A stretch of DNA of 64,000 bases, from positions 62,001 through 126,000 of the forward strand of contig KV918937.1 of NCBI GenBank assembly GCA_002049455.2. The letters are read 5' to 3'. The notes under the pieces are model-generated. The model was not told the DNA's origin and made no database searches. It was given only the letters and a program-made list of their open reading frames with translations. A program made the position numbers and the translations under genes. Below, in pieces: positions 43,466 to 52,294 of this stretch; the first letter of the stretch is position 1, and each line of letters starts with the position of its first letter. This stretch comes from Porphyra umbilicalis (Eukaryota > Rhodophyta > Bangiophyceae > Bangiales > Bangiaceae).

Positions 43466-44090
43466 CGGTAGGCGCCGTCCATGGTAAGCTACTTTGCCTC
43501 TTTTTTTGCCATAGCGGCGCTCTTACGGCATACGTGGGCCGCGAGCGCGGGCTTAGCCGTTCACCAGTAGTGGTTGTGCACGACGTCGCTGTCTTGGAAT
43601 GCGCACGCTTACGCGGGACCGCCGTAGCGCAGCTCTTTTTTACTGCCGGCAGGCGTCGTCTATGGTACGCTGCTTTGCCTCGTTTGTTGCCGTTGCGGTG
43701 CTCTTAGGGCACATGTGGGCCGCGAGCGCGGGCTCAGCCGTGCACCAGGGGTAGGTGCGCAGGACGTGGCTCTCTTCGGATGCGCACGCGTACGCAGGAC
43801 CGCCGTAGCGCAGCTCTTTTTTACTGCCGGCAGGCGTCGTCTATGGTACGCTGCTTTGCCTCGTTTGTTGCCGTTGCGGTGCTCTTAGGGCACATGTGGG
43901 CCGTGAGCGCGGGCTCAGCCGTGCACCAGGGGTAGGTGCGCAGGACGTGGCTCTCTTCGGATGCGCACGCGTACGCAGGACCGCCGCAGCGCAGCTCTTT
44001 TTTACTGCCGGCAGGCGTCGTCTATGGTACGCTACTTTGCCTCGTTTCTTGCCGTTGTGGCGCTCTCAGGGCTCTTGTGAGCGGGTGCAG
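43466..44090. repeat. 181-bp tandem satellite, about 3.4 copies
   Basis: The unit begins at GGCAGGCGTCGTCTATGGTACGCTRC. Copies start at 43466, 43647, 43829 and 44010 (spacing 181-182 bp). The middle two are nearly identical, the first is diverged, and the fourth stops matching after about 75 bp. Every unit carries a CAGCTCTTTTTTACTGCC block. No protein frame is conserved across copies, so it is non-coding. Confidence 0.9.
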
Positions 44091-44559
44091 TGACCCCCGG
44101 AGAGTACTCCGGGGAAGTCTTGATGTGGGCCTGTGTATGGTGGCTATATTTAGTTTGGTGTTCCATCGTCGATCCTCGCTTCGCTTGGTCGTGCAGCACA
44201 TCGATATTGCTCGGGGCTTCGCGCCGACAGGGAGAAGAGTGTCGTGCTGCAGTGGCAAATATTGTGACCAATATTATCATTGACGGCATTTATTATAATC
44301 TCGTACGTATCACAAAGTTTGTGACAAGCTTGGCTATTATCGCTTGCAACATTTGACAGCAGTAGCACCCCTTCTATCGCCGCGTCGACTTTCCCGTCTG
44401 CCCTTCCGCTGCTCCAGGACTGCCATTGATGATGGTCGCGCGCCCATTTCCAGGGGCCCCATGCGCGCCACACTCCGGCGGGCTCCGCTCCGCCATGTCC
44501 ACCAACTGCGGCGGCCAACGGCAGTCTCGGCGAGAAGAGCCGCGCGCCCGTGCTGAAGT
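44091..44559. other. AT-richer stretch, no gene seen
   Basis: About 44120-44350 is among the most AT-rich sequence in the window (for example, around tttattataatctcg). No frame with a domain is present. Confidence 0.4.
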
Positions 44560-45475
44560 GGGCCGAAGTGCTGCTGCCTGTGGAGGCCGCGCTGGGCGTG
44601 TGCCCGCTGGCGGCGGTGGGTGCGTTTCCGGCCGCTGCTGCCGCAAGGTCGGTCGCTGTGGCGGGGGCGGAGGACGTCGTGCCGCCCGTGGTGGCGGTTC
44701 TGGGCTTGCGGCCGCTAGCGGATGGGGGCGTGCTACCCGCTGCCGCCGCCGCCAAGTCGGTCGTTGCGGCACACGGCGGTGGGCGTGATGCCGGCCGCTG
44801 CCCCCGCCAGGTTGGCGGTTGTGGCGGGAGCGGGGCAGACGTGTTGCCGCGCGCGGGGGCGGTGATGGGCTTGCTGCCGCGGGCGACGGGTCGAAGGCGT
44901 GTTGTTGGCTGCCGACGTCGCCACGTCGGACTTTTTGGCGCGGGGGGGGGCGCATGTGGTCCTGCGCGCGGGGGCGGCGCTGAGCTGTCGGCCGCCGGCG
45001 TCTGGGGGGGGCCTTGCTGCCGGCTGCCGACGTCGCCACGTCGGTCGCACTAGCGTGGGGGAGGTGGACGTGATGCCGCGCGCGGGGGCGGTGCTAGGCG
45101 TGCTGCCGCCGCCGGCCGAGGGCGCTTTGTCGGCTGCCGCGGTCTCCAAGTCAGTCATTCTGGCGGGGGCGGGGAGGGGAGTGGACGTGGCGGACGTGGT
45201 GTCGCGCGGGGGGGGGGCGGACGTGGCGGACGTGGTGTCGCGCGCGAGGGTGGTGCTGGGATTGTTGTCGTAGACGGGGGGGGGCCTGCTGCCGGTCGCT
45301 GGGCCGCCAAGTTGGCGGCTGTGTCGGGGAAGGCCGACGTTGTGCCGTGCGCGAGAAGGGTGCTGTGCTTTCTCCCGCCAGTGGCGGCAGGCGTGTTGCC
45401 GGCTGCCGCCGCCGTCGAGTCTGTCCTGGGGGCGCAGGGGGCAGCCGTGCTGCCGCGCAACACGACGAGGACGAG
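44560..45475. repeat. Degenerate ~110-bp repeat array, about eight units
   Basis: Related blocks of the form GGCTGCCGCCGCCAAGTCGGTCGT recur near 44645, 44754, 44809, 44922, 45037, 45147, 45308 and 45413, mostly 105-115 bp apart. A short exact duplication (gacgtggcggacgtggtgtcgcgcg) sits at about 45183-45243. On the plus strand units read like VVPRAGAVLGLLPPA, then GVLPAAAAAKSVVLAGAG; on the minus strand like DLAAAAAGNTPSAAGG followed by Ser/Thr/Pro-rich text. Frames drift between units on both strands. It may be a remnant of a repeat-protein gene, but the coding strand is undecided. Confidence 0.7.
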
Positions 45476-45975
45476 GCGCTCGGCGGGGTGCGTGGCTGTG
45501 GGGACGAGTCGAAAGGTGGCATTGCCAGCATGTGCATGAATAAAACAACGCACGACGACAAGAACACCGTCCCAATGGTCAATGGCATTCGGCCAGATTA
45601 CCAGCTTGTTATGTCTTGTACTGAGATACATTGGTCCCTCCAGCCTCATGTGTACCAAAGCACACCGTGACAGCGGGACGCCTGATGCGGCTGTCCCCAC
45701 AGCCTCAAATGTGCCCTACGAGCAGCAGCATCTTAGGCGAATGTGCCACTTGTGACGTGGCGCGAGGCGCAAGGTGCAATGGTGCAATATGGCGACAGTG
45801 AGCGACGAATATCATAGCGACTGGACAAGGCAGGCAGCATGAAATGAACACGTAAAGAACCCTGCCGCCCCAAAGCAAATCCCACGATGCAAACGACCCT
45901 TCTCCAGGCTCCGAGTCAGTGAGCCTATGACACCTCGCCACACGCCCACCAAACGCGTCAAGTCAGCCGACCGGC
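45476..45975. other. Intergenic, no gene seen
   Basis: Ordinary moderate-GC sequence lying 3' of the C48 peptidase-like gene. No repeats or domains noted. Confidence 0.4.
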
Positions 45976-47808
45976 TCAACAACACGCGTCATCCGGCATG
46001 GGGCGTTGATGAAAACGATAAGCAGCTCGCAACACCGTGTGCACTTGAGACAGGAGCATGAGAGACGCCCCCGCGCCGCGACGCATGCCGCACTTGGCAG
46101 ACGCCTCTAGTATGGCGGCGGCAAACCAAGGGGCCAGTCGATGACGGCTTGCAGGAGGGTGCCACTGGGCGACGCCCGTGGCAAAGAGGTTGACAAAAGC
46201 CGGCGTAAAGCCATCCGTCTTGTCGAAGACGGAGCAGAGGGTGCGCGCCACCACCAGCTCCATCGGCAAATCCCACCGGCGGAAGTCAGCCATCCATCGG
46301 GCCGCGTGAGCATCTGTCTCGTCCTCCCGCGCCCGCTTTCGCTTCCTTGACATACTCCCAGATGGTGGAAGGTCGGCCGCAAGAGAGATGTTGGTTGAAG
46401 AGGCGGGCAAGATGCCCAGGAGAAAGTCCATCTCGCCAGCGTTGCCGTCTTCTGCGACAGTCGCGGCAGTCGCGGCTGTATGTGCCTTGGCGGTGACCGG
46501 GGGTCCCTTGGAAGCGCCACCGAGTCGAGCCGCGCCCCCCGGTGCTTGGCCGGCAGGATTGACATCCGCGAGCGTCGCAGCGACCTTCGCGTCCCCGGTC
46601 GTCGACTTCGGGTTCCCAACCGCCGGGATGGAGGGCCCCAGGCCGGTATAACGCGTCTGCTCCAGCGGTCCGTACGCCGCAGACGGCTGCCCCCCCTCGC
46701 TCGGCCCCACAGACGGCTGCCCCCCCTCGCTCGGTCCCGCAGACAGCCGTCCCCCCTCGCTCGGTCCCGCCGACGGCTGCCCCCCCTCGCTCGGCCTCGC
46801 CGACGGCTGCCTTCCCTCGCTCGGTCGCGCAGACGGCTTCCCCCCCTCGCTCGGCCCCGCACCAGCTCTCGTCGAGCGCAAGCGACGCCGCCGCTTCGGT
46901 CGCGCGTCGACCAGCTCACCCTTGGCGTCAGGCTCCCGCTCCGTCAGCGTCTTGCAAAGATTGCGCATGGTGGCGCGCGTTAGTAGATTGAAGTTCTTCG
47001 CCCACGCCCTTGTGCCCACGCCGTCCGCGCGCAACAGCGAGGAGCGCTCACCAGCGGGGCATGCAAAGAACGACCGTAAGAACGACAGCGCAAACAGACC
47101 ACAGTCGTGAAAGTTGGGTTGCTGGGGCACATCCGGCGAGGTGACGGCGAGGCAAGACAGCGACCATCCTTGCCGAAGTCCTCCATCGTTAGCTCCAACA
47201 ACGCCACGCCGCATGCACTCGTGCTCCAACCACTCAATAACAGAGCTAGACGCACGTCCGGCGATCGATACCGAGCCCAACGAGTTTAAGAAAGCGAGAG
47301 TAGCCGTCGGCGACCCCGTGTGCGCGGCACCACCAGCGGCTGTCATGCCCAAAGCCCTGTGCAAACGTTGAACCCCCGAAAGCACAGCAATCCACCAATG
47401 ATTGCCCTCACAGAAAAATAACACCCAGGTAGAGAAAGAAAAGATATCTACAGACCGAGTCATAGCGGTCACACGAGACGCCCCCCCCCCCACGTCTCGC
47501 AAAAGCTTGTTCCAAATACTACAAAACACCAGGCAGTCGGCAGAGTCCTCCGGGGAGAGCTCCTCTTCCCAGATGTACCGGGCGATGGCGTCCACGACGC
47601 CGTCGCGCAAGTCCGTCCCGTCCTCGAGGCTCATGCAGTCCGCCCGGTTGACGGTGATCGGGCCACCTCGGCCTCGGGCGTACGTGAAGATGACGTCATG
47701 GGGCTGCGCACGGACGCCACGCGACGCCCCGGTCCAGGTATTGTCGTCATTGCTACCGTCTGGGGGCGCAGGCGCCGGTTGCAAGTCACGACCGCTGCGA
47801 GTCCGCAT
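45976..47808 (-). CDS. C48 (Ulp1/SENP-like) cysteine peptidase-fold protein
   Basis: ATG 47808 (MRTRSGRDLQ) gives 610 aa; an in-frame GTG lies 12 bp upstream. The peptidase core shows His137 in GNHWWIAVL, then AFLNSLGS, where Ulp1-type enzymes have Asp (here Asn175), Gln230 in DVPQQPNFHDC, and Cys236 of DCGLFALSF. So it is a His-Asn-Cys arrangement. Next comes a basic patch (RPKRRRRLR), six or seven 10-residue repeats of the type GPSEGGQPSA (46687-46866), a second basic signal (SRKRKRARED), and a C-terminal ~100-residue domain also found in the protein at 56169-59123. Substrate could be SUMO-like or a mobile-element product; proteins of this class are often carried by DNA transposons. No terminal repeats were found around it. 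Confidence 0.7.
   Translation of the reverse strand: MRTRSGRDLQPAPAPPDGSNDDNTWTGASRGVRAQPHDVIFTYARGRGGPITVNRADCMSLEDGTDLRDGVVDAIARYIWEEELSPEDSADCLVFCSIWNKLLRDVGGGASRVTAMTRSVDIFSFSTWVLFFCEGNHWWIAVLSGVQRLHRALGMTAAGGAAHTGSPTATLAFLNSLGSVSIAGRASSSVIEWLEHECMRRGVVGANDGGLRQGWSLSCLAVTSPDVPQQPNFHDCGLFALSFLRSFFACPAGERSSLLRADGVGTRAWAKNFNLLTRATMRNLCKTLTEREPDAKGELVDARPKRRRRLRSTRAGAGPSEGGKPSARPSEGRQPSARPSEGGQPSAGPSEGGRLSAGPSEGGQPSVGPSEGGQPSAAYGPLEQTRYTGLGPSIPAVGNPKSTTGDAKVAATLADVNPAGQAPGGAARLGGASKGPPVTAKAHTAATAATVAEDGNAGEMDFLLGILPASSTNISLAADLPPSGSMSRKRKRAREDETDAHAARWMADFRRWDLPMELVVARTLCSVFDKTDGFTPAFVNLFATGVAQWHPPASRHRLAPWFAAAILEASAKCGMRRGAGASLMLLSQVHTVLRAAYRFHQRPMPDDACC
46687..46866. repeat. 30-bp coding minisatellite, six copies
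   Basis: The unit is CTGCCCCCCCTCGCTCGGYCCCGCAGACGG, tandem and in phase with the C48 gene, encoding Gly/Pro/Ser/Glu decapeptides. Copy number is likely polymorphic. Confidence 0.9.
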
Positions 47809-49276
47809 GGTGAGCTGCACGTCGCTCGCGGGCCAACAAACAGCGCCAAGACGCTGCGTGGCTGGTGCTGCGGCTCAAGACAGCGCAGCGAAAGGAAATC
47901 ACGTTGGGAGCACGGCGAGGACGCCACGCGCCTGACAAGCTGCATCTCGAAGCACAGTGTAAATGCCGCATCGAACCTTGTATGCAATTTATCAATCGTG
48001 TATGCACTTGTTATCGCGTACTCTGATAACATTCTAGTCCAGCAGTTTGATAGTACGTCCTAATGGAGGACCGCTGCCCCTCCCTGCTACCGCACACGGC
48101 CTCCGCCCCCGCCTGTGGCCCTTGCCCACACCTGCTGCCAACACACCAAACCCGCCGCCCCCGCCCACGCGCCCGCCCATTGCCCACGTCCGCGCCCGCT
48201 GCCCCCGCCCGCGCGGGCTGCCACCGTCACTGGGTGATACTCTCGCCCCCGCCCTGTGCCCGCGCCGCTGGCCGTCACTATCGACGCTCGTCACCGCCTT
48301 TTCGACGATGGTGGCCGCCCCCACTACGGTGACTAGAATGGTTTTTCACTTGTTGCAGTGTTTCTTGCTTCAAGAAGGTAATATATGTATTAGGCGGTCC
48401 ATAGGTATAGTGGTAGGGTTGTGGCAGCGCCAGCAGTCTCGAACTGGTGGCGCGTTGCCTGTCCAGAAAAGCATGAAGAACAGGATTCTGTGTCAAACGA
48501 CGCATACGGCAGGCAAGTACGTTTGAGGTATCTCGATAAACCCGATGGAAACTGCTCCAGGCGGGTTGCGAAGCGCAGCCGAGTGACGCACTGTACCGTG
48601 CAGTGTCAGCCGAGCCTCCCATGCAAGACCATGTTGCTCTGTGAGATCGGAACATCAGACCTGACACTGGCCGTGACTGCCAATCTCCGGATCTTGCGGG
48701 CCAGGACCGCGCATCCCTGTGACGCCTGCGGAGTTGCAGCCGCTTGGTCTCATGTCAGACGAAGAATCGAATTACAGTACTCTTCGCTTCCGTCGCGTCA
48801 GTGTTGCGCGCGCGGTCGACCAACGGCGAGTTGAATGCAGCCTGAAAACGAGAAACTCTCGCAAGACACCGCGTGCGTATCGAGCTCCTCTGCCTATCGC
48901 ATTCCTGGCGCTCATGCAGTCTGGCAAGCCGACTCCTAGACTGACGTCTGACGTGCAGCACGCACTGCTTTGTCTCCGTTCCTGGAAAAATAGCCGTCTT
49001 CCACGGAAAGGTTCGCGGTGTCAGCGGTCAACAATTGTCTCGGGCTTGAAGACGCATGACATGCATGACAATGCCGTCCACGGTAGCGTGACACGCACCA
49101 ATTTGCATGTCAGCAGCACAGCCTCGACGCAAAGTCAGATGTCCGACTCGCGTCCAAGGTGACAGACCACGTGGCGGCGCACGCGTTGAGCGCTCCCCCC
49201 ACCGCGCTTTTACGCCGGCGTTTTCCGGACAGGAATGTCCTCTGCATTTATCAGTCATCGCAAGTGGGAAAATACC

Positions 49277-49309
49277 AGCCTTCGGATCCGGCAGCCAGAT
49301 CCGAAGGCT
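49277..49309. other. Perfect 12-bp stem, 9-nt loop hairpin
   Basis: The arms AGCCTTCGGATC (49277-49288) and GATCCGAAGGCT (49298-49309) are exact complements around CGGCAGCCA. No T tract follows on either strand, so it is not an obvious terminator. Confidence 0.8.
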
Positions 49310-49549
49310 CAGAATCGAACCCCCCCTCACACAGGCCTGCACGCAGCAGCTTCCCAGTCAGCCTGGGCATGGCATTCACTGCCATTACAGACAGTGCTGA
49401 CAGCATCGCACTATCAGGCCTGTGGACTTCAAATTCTTGTACAGCCATTGATGCTGTCGCCAATGCTTCCGTCCACAGCATTTTTCCCAGGTTGTTCTTT
49501 TCGCCGCCTTTGCGTGCAAATTCTGTGAGTGCCCAACCTTTTTCGTATG

Positions 49550-49621
49550 AGCGGCTCCGCGGTGCTTTGTGACAGCAGCTCCGCGTTGCTTTGTGACAGC
49601 AGCTCCGCGGAGCTCTGTGAC
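49550..49621. repeat. Three 24-bp tandem units
   Basis: The unit GCAGCTCCGCGTTGCTTTGTGACA is repeated three times with few changes. No supported gene overlaps it. Confidence 0.75.
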
Positions 49622-49961
49622 CGTGCTGCTCAATCCGCACTGTGCACTGATCCCACTGATCCCACCGCCACGCACGCAGATTCCTCCGCAGTTGCACACG
49701 GCGCTTCCGCGATTATCGCAGATTCGCGCTTCTTCATAGCTGCGCTCAGCTGCCCGGCTGAGCACCGCGCTTGCTTGGGACGCTCGATCTGATACCCAGA
49801 AGAAGCTACTGGTCAGAGGGGGGCCCGCCAGGGCAGGGCTGCGGCCGCGCGGGAGGGATGGGCGGGGGGTGCTTTGCGGGCGCAGGGGTGCAGGGGGTGC
49901 GGTGCGGAAGTCGCGGGGCGCAGGATACGACCTTCAGCCTTGAGTGCGGATTCGAAGGCGT

Positions 49962-50011
49962 CGGGGGGGAGGGAAAGGGCCGGGGGGGGAGGGAAAGGGC
50001 CGGGGGGGGAG
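49962..50011. repeat. G-run repeat (20-bp unit, about 2.5 copies)
   Basis: The unit CGGGGGGGAGGGAAAGGGC is repeated head to tail. It provides several closely spaced G-triplets or longer runs, compatible with G-quadruplex formation on the plus strand. Confidence 0.7.
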
Positions 50012-51039
50012 GCGGGTGGCCATGCCAGGCGGTCGGGGGGGGGGGTGGCCACGTGGCCCTCTCCGCTGGCCGCCGCCGGCCGGCAGGCAGGAAGGGCTGG
50101 CGATGGGGCGGGGCGACGTGCCGCCACTGACAGGTGGGCGGGCGGGGATGGGGTAAGGGCGCGGGGTGCGGCCCTACGGCCCGTGCGGGACGGCGACGCT
50201 CGGAGGAGGGCAGGTCAGTCGGAAGGGGGTAGGTGGTGGTCGGCGTGAGAGCGCCTGGCCCCGACGGCTCGCGCACCGCCGAGCCCCTTGAAGCACCCCC
50301 CCTGCCGAGCCCCGATTCACCCGCCACGGGCGGGCGAGCGGCCGCCGTCAGGCGCGCAGCTTGATGCAGATGCATGGCCTATGCCTCTTGATGGGTGCGT
50401 GGCGTGTTCATGCTCAAATTGAGGGGCCGATCACAGCCTTGCGGGCGGGCCACACAGAGGAGCGCCGTGACTCGTGACACCTCCGGCGGGCGCCGCACGT
50501 CGCTCGTGGCGGCAGCGGCTCGCCTCGCTCACAGTGCGTTGCAACCCCTTGCAAGGCCCCTGCGGCCACGCCCACGCACGGCCTTTCCACGCCTCGGCAC
50601 ACAGACCCGTTGACCACGAGGCTGGACTAGAGCTACGCTCCGTTCCTCACGCAGACCGCACCTGGGCAGGCCCTGCCCGACAGTACTGTAATACATTGCT
50701 ACATGAGGCGACTTGTGGCCACGGAACGCCACGCAGAGGCTGCCGACGAGGTGCGACTGGCCGCTGAGAAAGAGCGGTCAGCTGTTGCTGACAGAAGTGC
50801 ACTGCTGTAACCCGCATCGGTTGTCAGCCCCGCGCCCCCCCCCATTTCCAGGCTCACTTCCATCCTTCCATGCAAACGCACACAACGTAGACAACGGCGC
50901 ACACGCACACGTCCCGCCCCTCTGATGGAAGCTCCTGGGCGGTGGCCTGGCGGCTGGCGGGATCCCACCCCTCTGATGGACGCTACTGGGGGGTGTCCTG
51001 GCCGGTGCTCCCCCGTCGCTGCCGGGCCCTCCCCGGTTG

Positions 51040-51290
51040 GACACGCTCCCCCGTCGGTTGCCGCCGGTTGCTCCTCCGTCGCCGCCGGTTGCTATTCCGT
51101 CGCCGCCGGTTGCTCATCCGTTCCCGCCGGGTGCTCCTCCGTCGCCGCAGGGTGCTCCCCCATCCCCGGCCGGGTGCTCCTTCGTCGCCGCTGCGCGCTC
51201 CCCCGTCGCCTCCGATTGCTCCTACATCGCCGTCGGGTGCTCCCCCATCGACGCCGGGTGCTCCCCCATCGCCGTCGGGTGACCGCGACG
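51040..51290. repeat. 21-bp minisatellite, about twelve copies
   Basis: The unit is CCGTCGCCGCCGGTTGCTCCT with substitutions. Seven-residue periodic peptides result in all frames. It lies directly 3' of the second helicase exon, probably in an intron or the 3' flank. Confidence 0.85.
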
Positions 51291-51304
51291 TTGGTGCCAC
51301 GCAC

Positions 51305-52203
51305 CTGCGTGTGCTTGTCCCAGATGTCGTTGGACACGCCCACCGACGTCTCGTTCAGCAACGCAATGTCCGCATCGGTCTGGTCCCCCACGCGGACCCG
51401 GCGCAGCACGTGCAGCAGCTGCAAGTCGCGCGCCTGGCGGTGCGCGCCTGCAAGCACGTGAATTGTACCCCACGCCCCGCACACCGTCTGCCGCCATGTC
51501 AGCGTCTCAAACATGAAGGGCTCCGTGTCCGTCTCCTTTTGGCCGATCGCCGCAAGCTTGCATGGATCGCCGGCTACTGTATTCATGCAGTGCAACCACG
51601 CCAAAACAGGACAGCCGGCCGAAACAGAAAACAGGCAGATAGCAGACAATGCAATGTGAGTTGGAACCCAACTGGAAAGTCAGAACAGAGGGGTAGGCAA
51701 AGCTATGGAAAAGCGAGAAACCACACCGACAGCCGACAATGGAGGAACGTAAACGTACAGATTACTTGGCGTCCGCCCTAGGGCTCTCCTTGCATGTGGG
51801 TGGGCGACAGCGAGCGCAGCACGAACTCCAGTAGAGAAAAATGCCGGGCGGGAAACGTCGGCGCCTCGTCAATGAAAACGACGTGCGACCGCTCCAAAAT
51901 GCCGCGGATGCGGGGCTTGCTCATCACCATCTCCAGCGTCCTCTCCTTCGAAAGCTCTACCGGCGACGCACCGATGTGCGAGTGGTACGCTTGCCCGTCA
52001 ATCAGCCGCGCGGCCGCCCAGGTCCACGACATGACCAGCACGGCCGCGTCGCCGTGGTCTCGCCGAGCCGCGGCGATACACGGCTGCAACACCCGGGACT
52101 TCCCACAGCCCGCCGGACCCAGGACAGCCACGTTCGTGCCACTCAAAAAGGACGCCCACACAGCCCGCTGCCCCTGGTCAAAGGAAGCCACAATGGGGTC
52201 CAT
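51305..52203 (-). CDS. PIF1-like helicase, N-terminal part (two exons visible)
   Basis: PIF1 helicases are 5'-3' DNA helicases. Exon 1 (52203-51789, MDPIVASFDQGQ) carries Walker A VLGPAGCGKS, the TWAAARLIDGQAYHSHIG segment equivalent to motif Ia, and Walker B VVFIDEAPTF. Exon 2 (51576-51305) follows a CAG acceptor and reads VAGDPCKLAAI (motif III region), FETLTWRQ, GAHRQARDLQLLHVLRRVR and DIALLNETSVG, ending ACGCAG|GTGCGT. The phases fit if exon 1 ends at 51789, but the expected donor there reads GA rather than GT, and the unspliced frame stops at 51778. Motifs V and VI were not found downstream, where a minisatellite begins. It is probably a truncated or decayed copy, or one whose last exons I missed. 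It is divergent from the frame at 52295. Confidence 0.65.
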
Positions 52204-52294
52204 GGTCGTTGATGGTGTGGGGGAAGGCAAAAAAAAAGAACAGGATGGCGACGCACGCGGCCTCCGGGCAGGGGCATGGCGGTGATCTGGGCCG

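Larger units (their letters stand above)
47809..50929. other. Long gene-poor stretch with small repeats
   Basis: No gene is supported. Contents: a C-rich segment (48070-48300); a perfect 12-bp stem hairpin (49277-49309); three 24-bp tandem units (49550-49621); a purine-rich 20-bp repeat with G runs (49962-50011); and GC-rich sequence with symmetrical open frames (49800-50380) that looks non-coding. Confidence 0.4.

Noticed and set aside
48395-48470. tRNA-His-like segment (GGTATAGTGGTAG followed by TTGTGGC)
   Set aside because: A-box and B-box resemblances are only about 34 bp apart, the T-arm is irregular and no acceptor stem pairs. At most it is a degraded tRNA fragment or SINE scrap.
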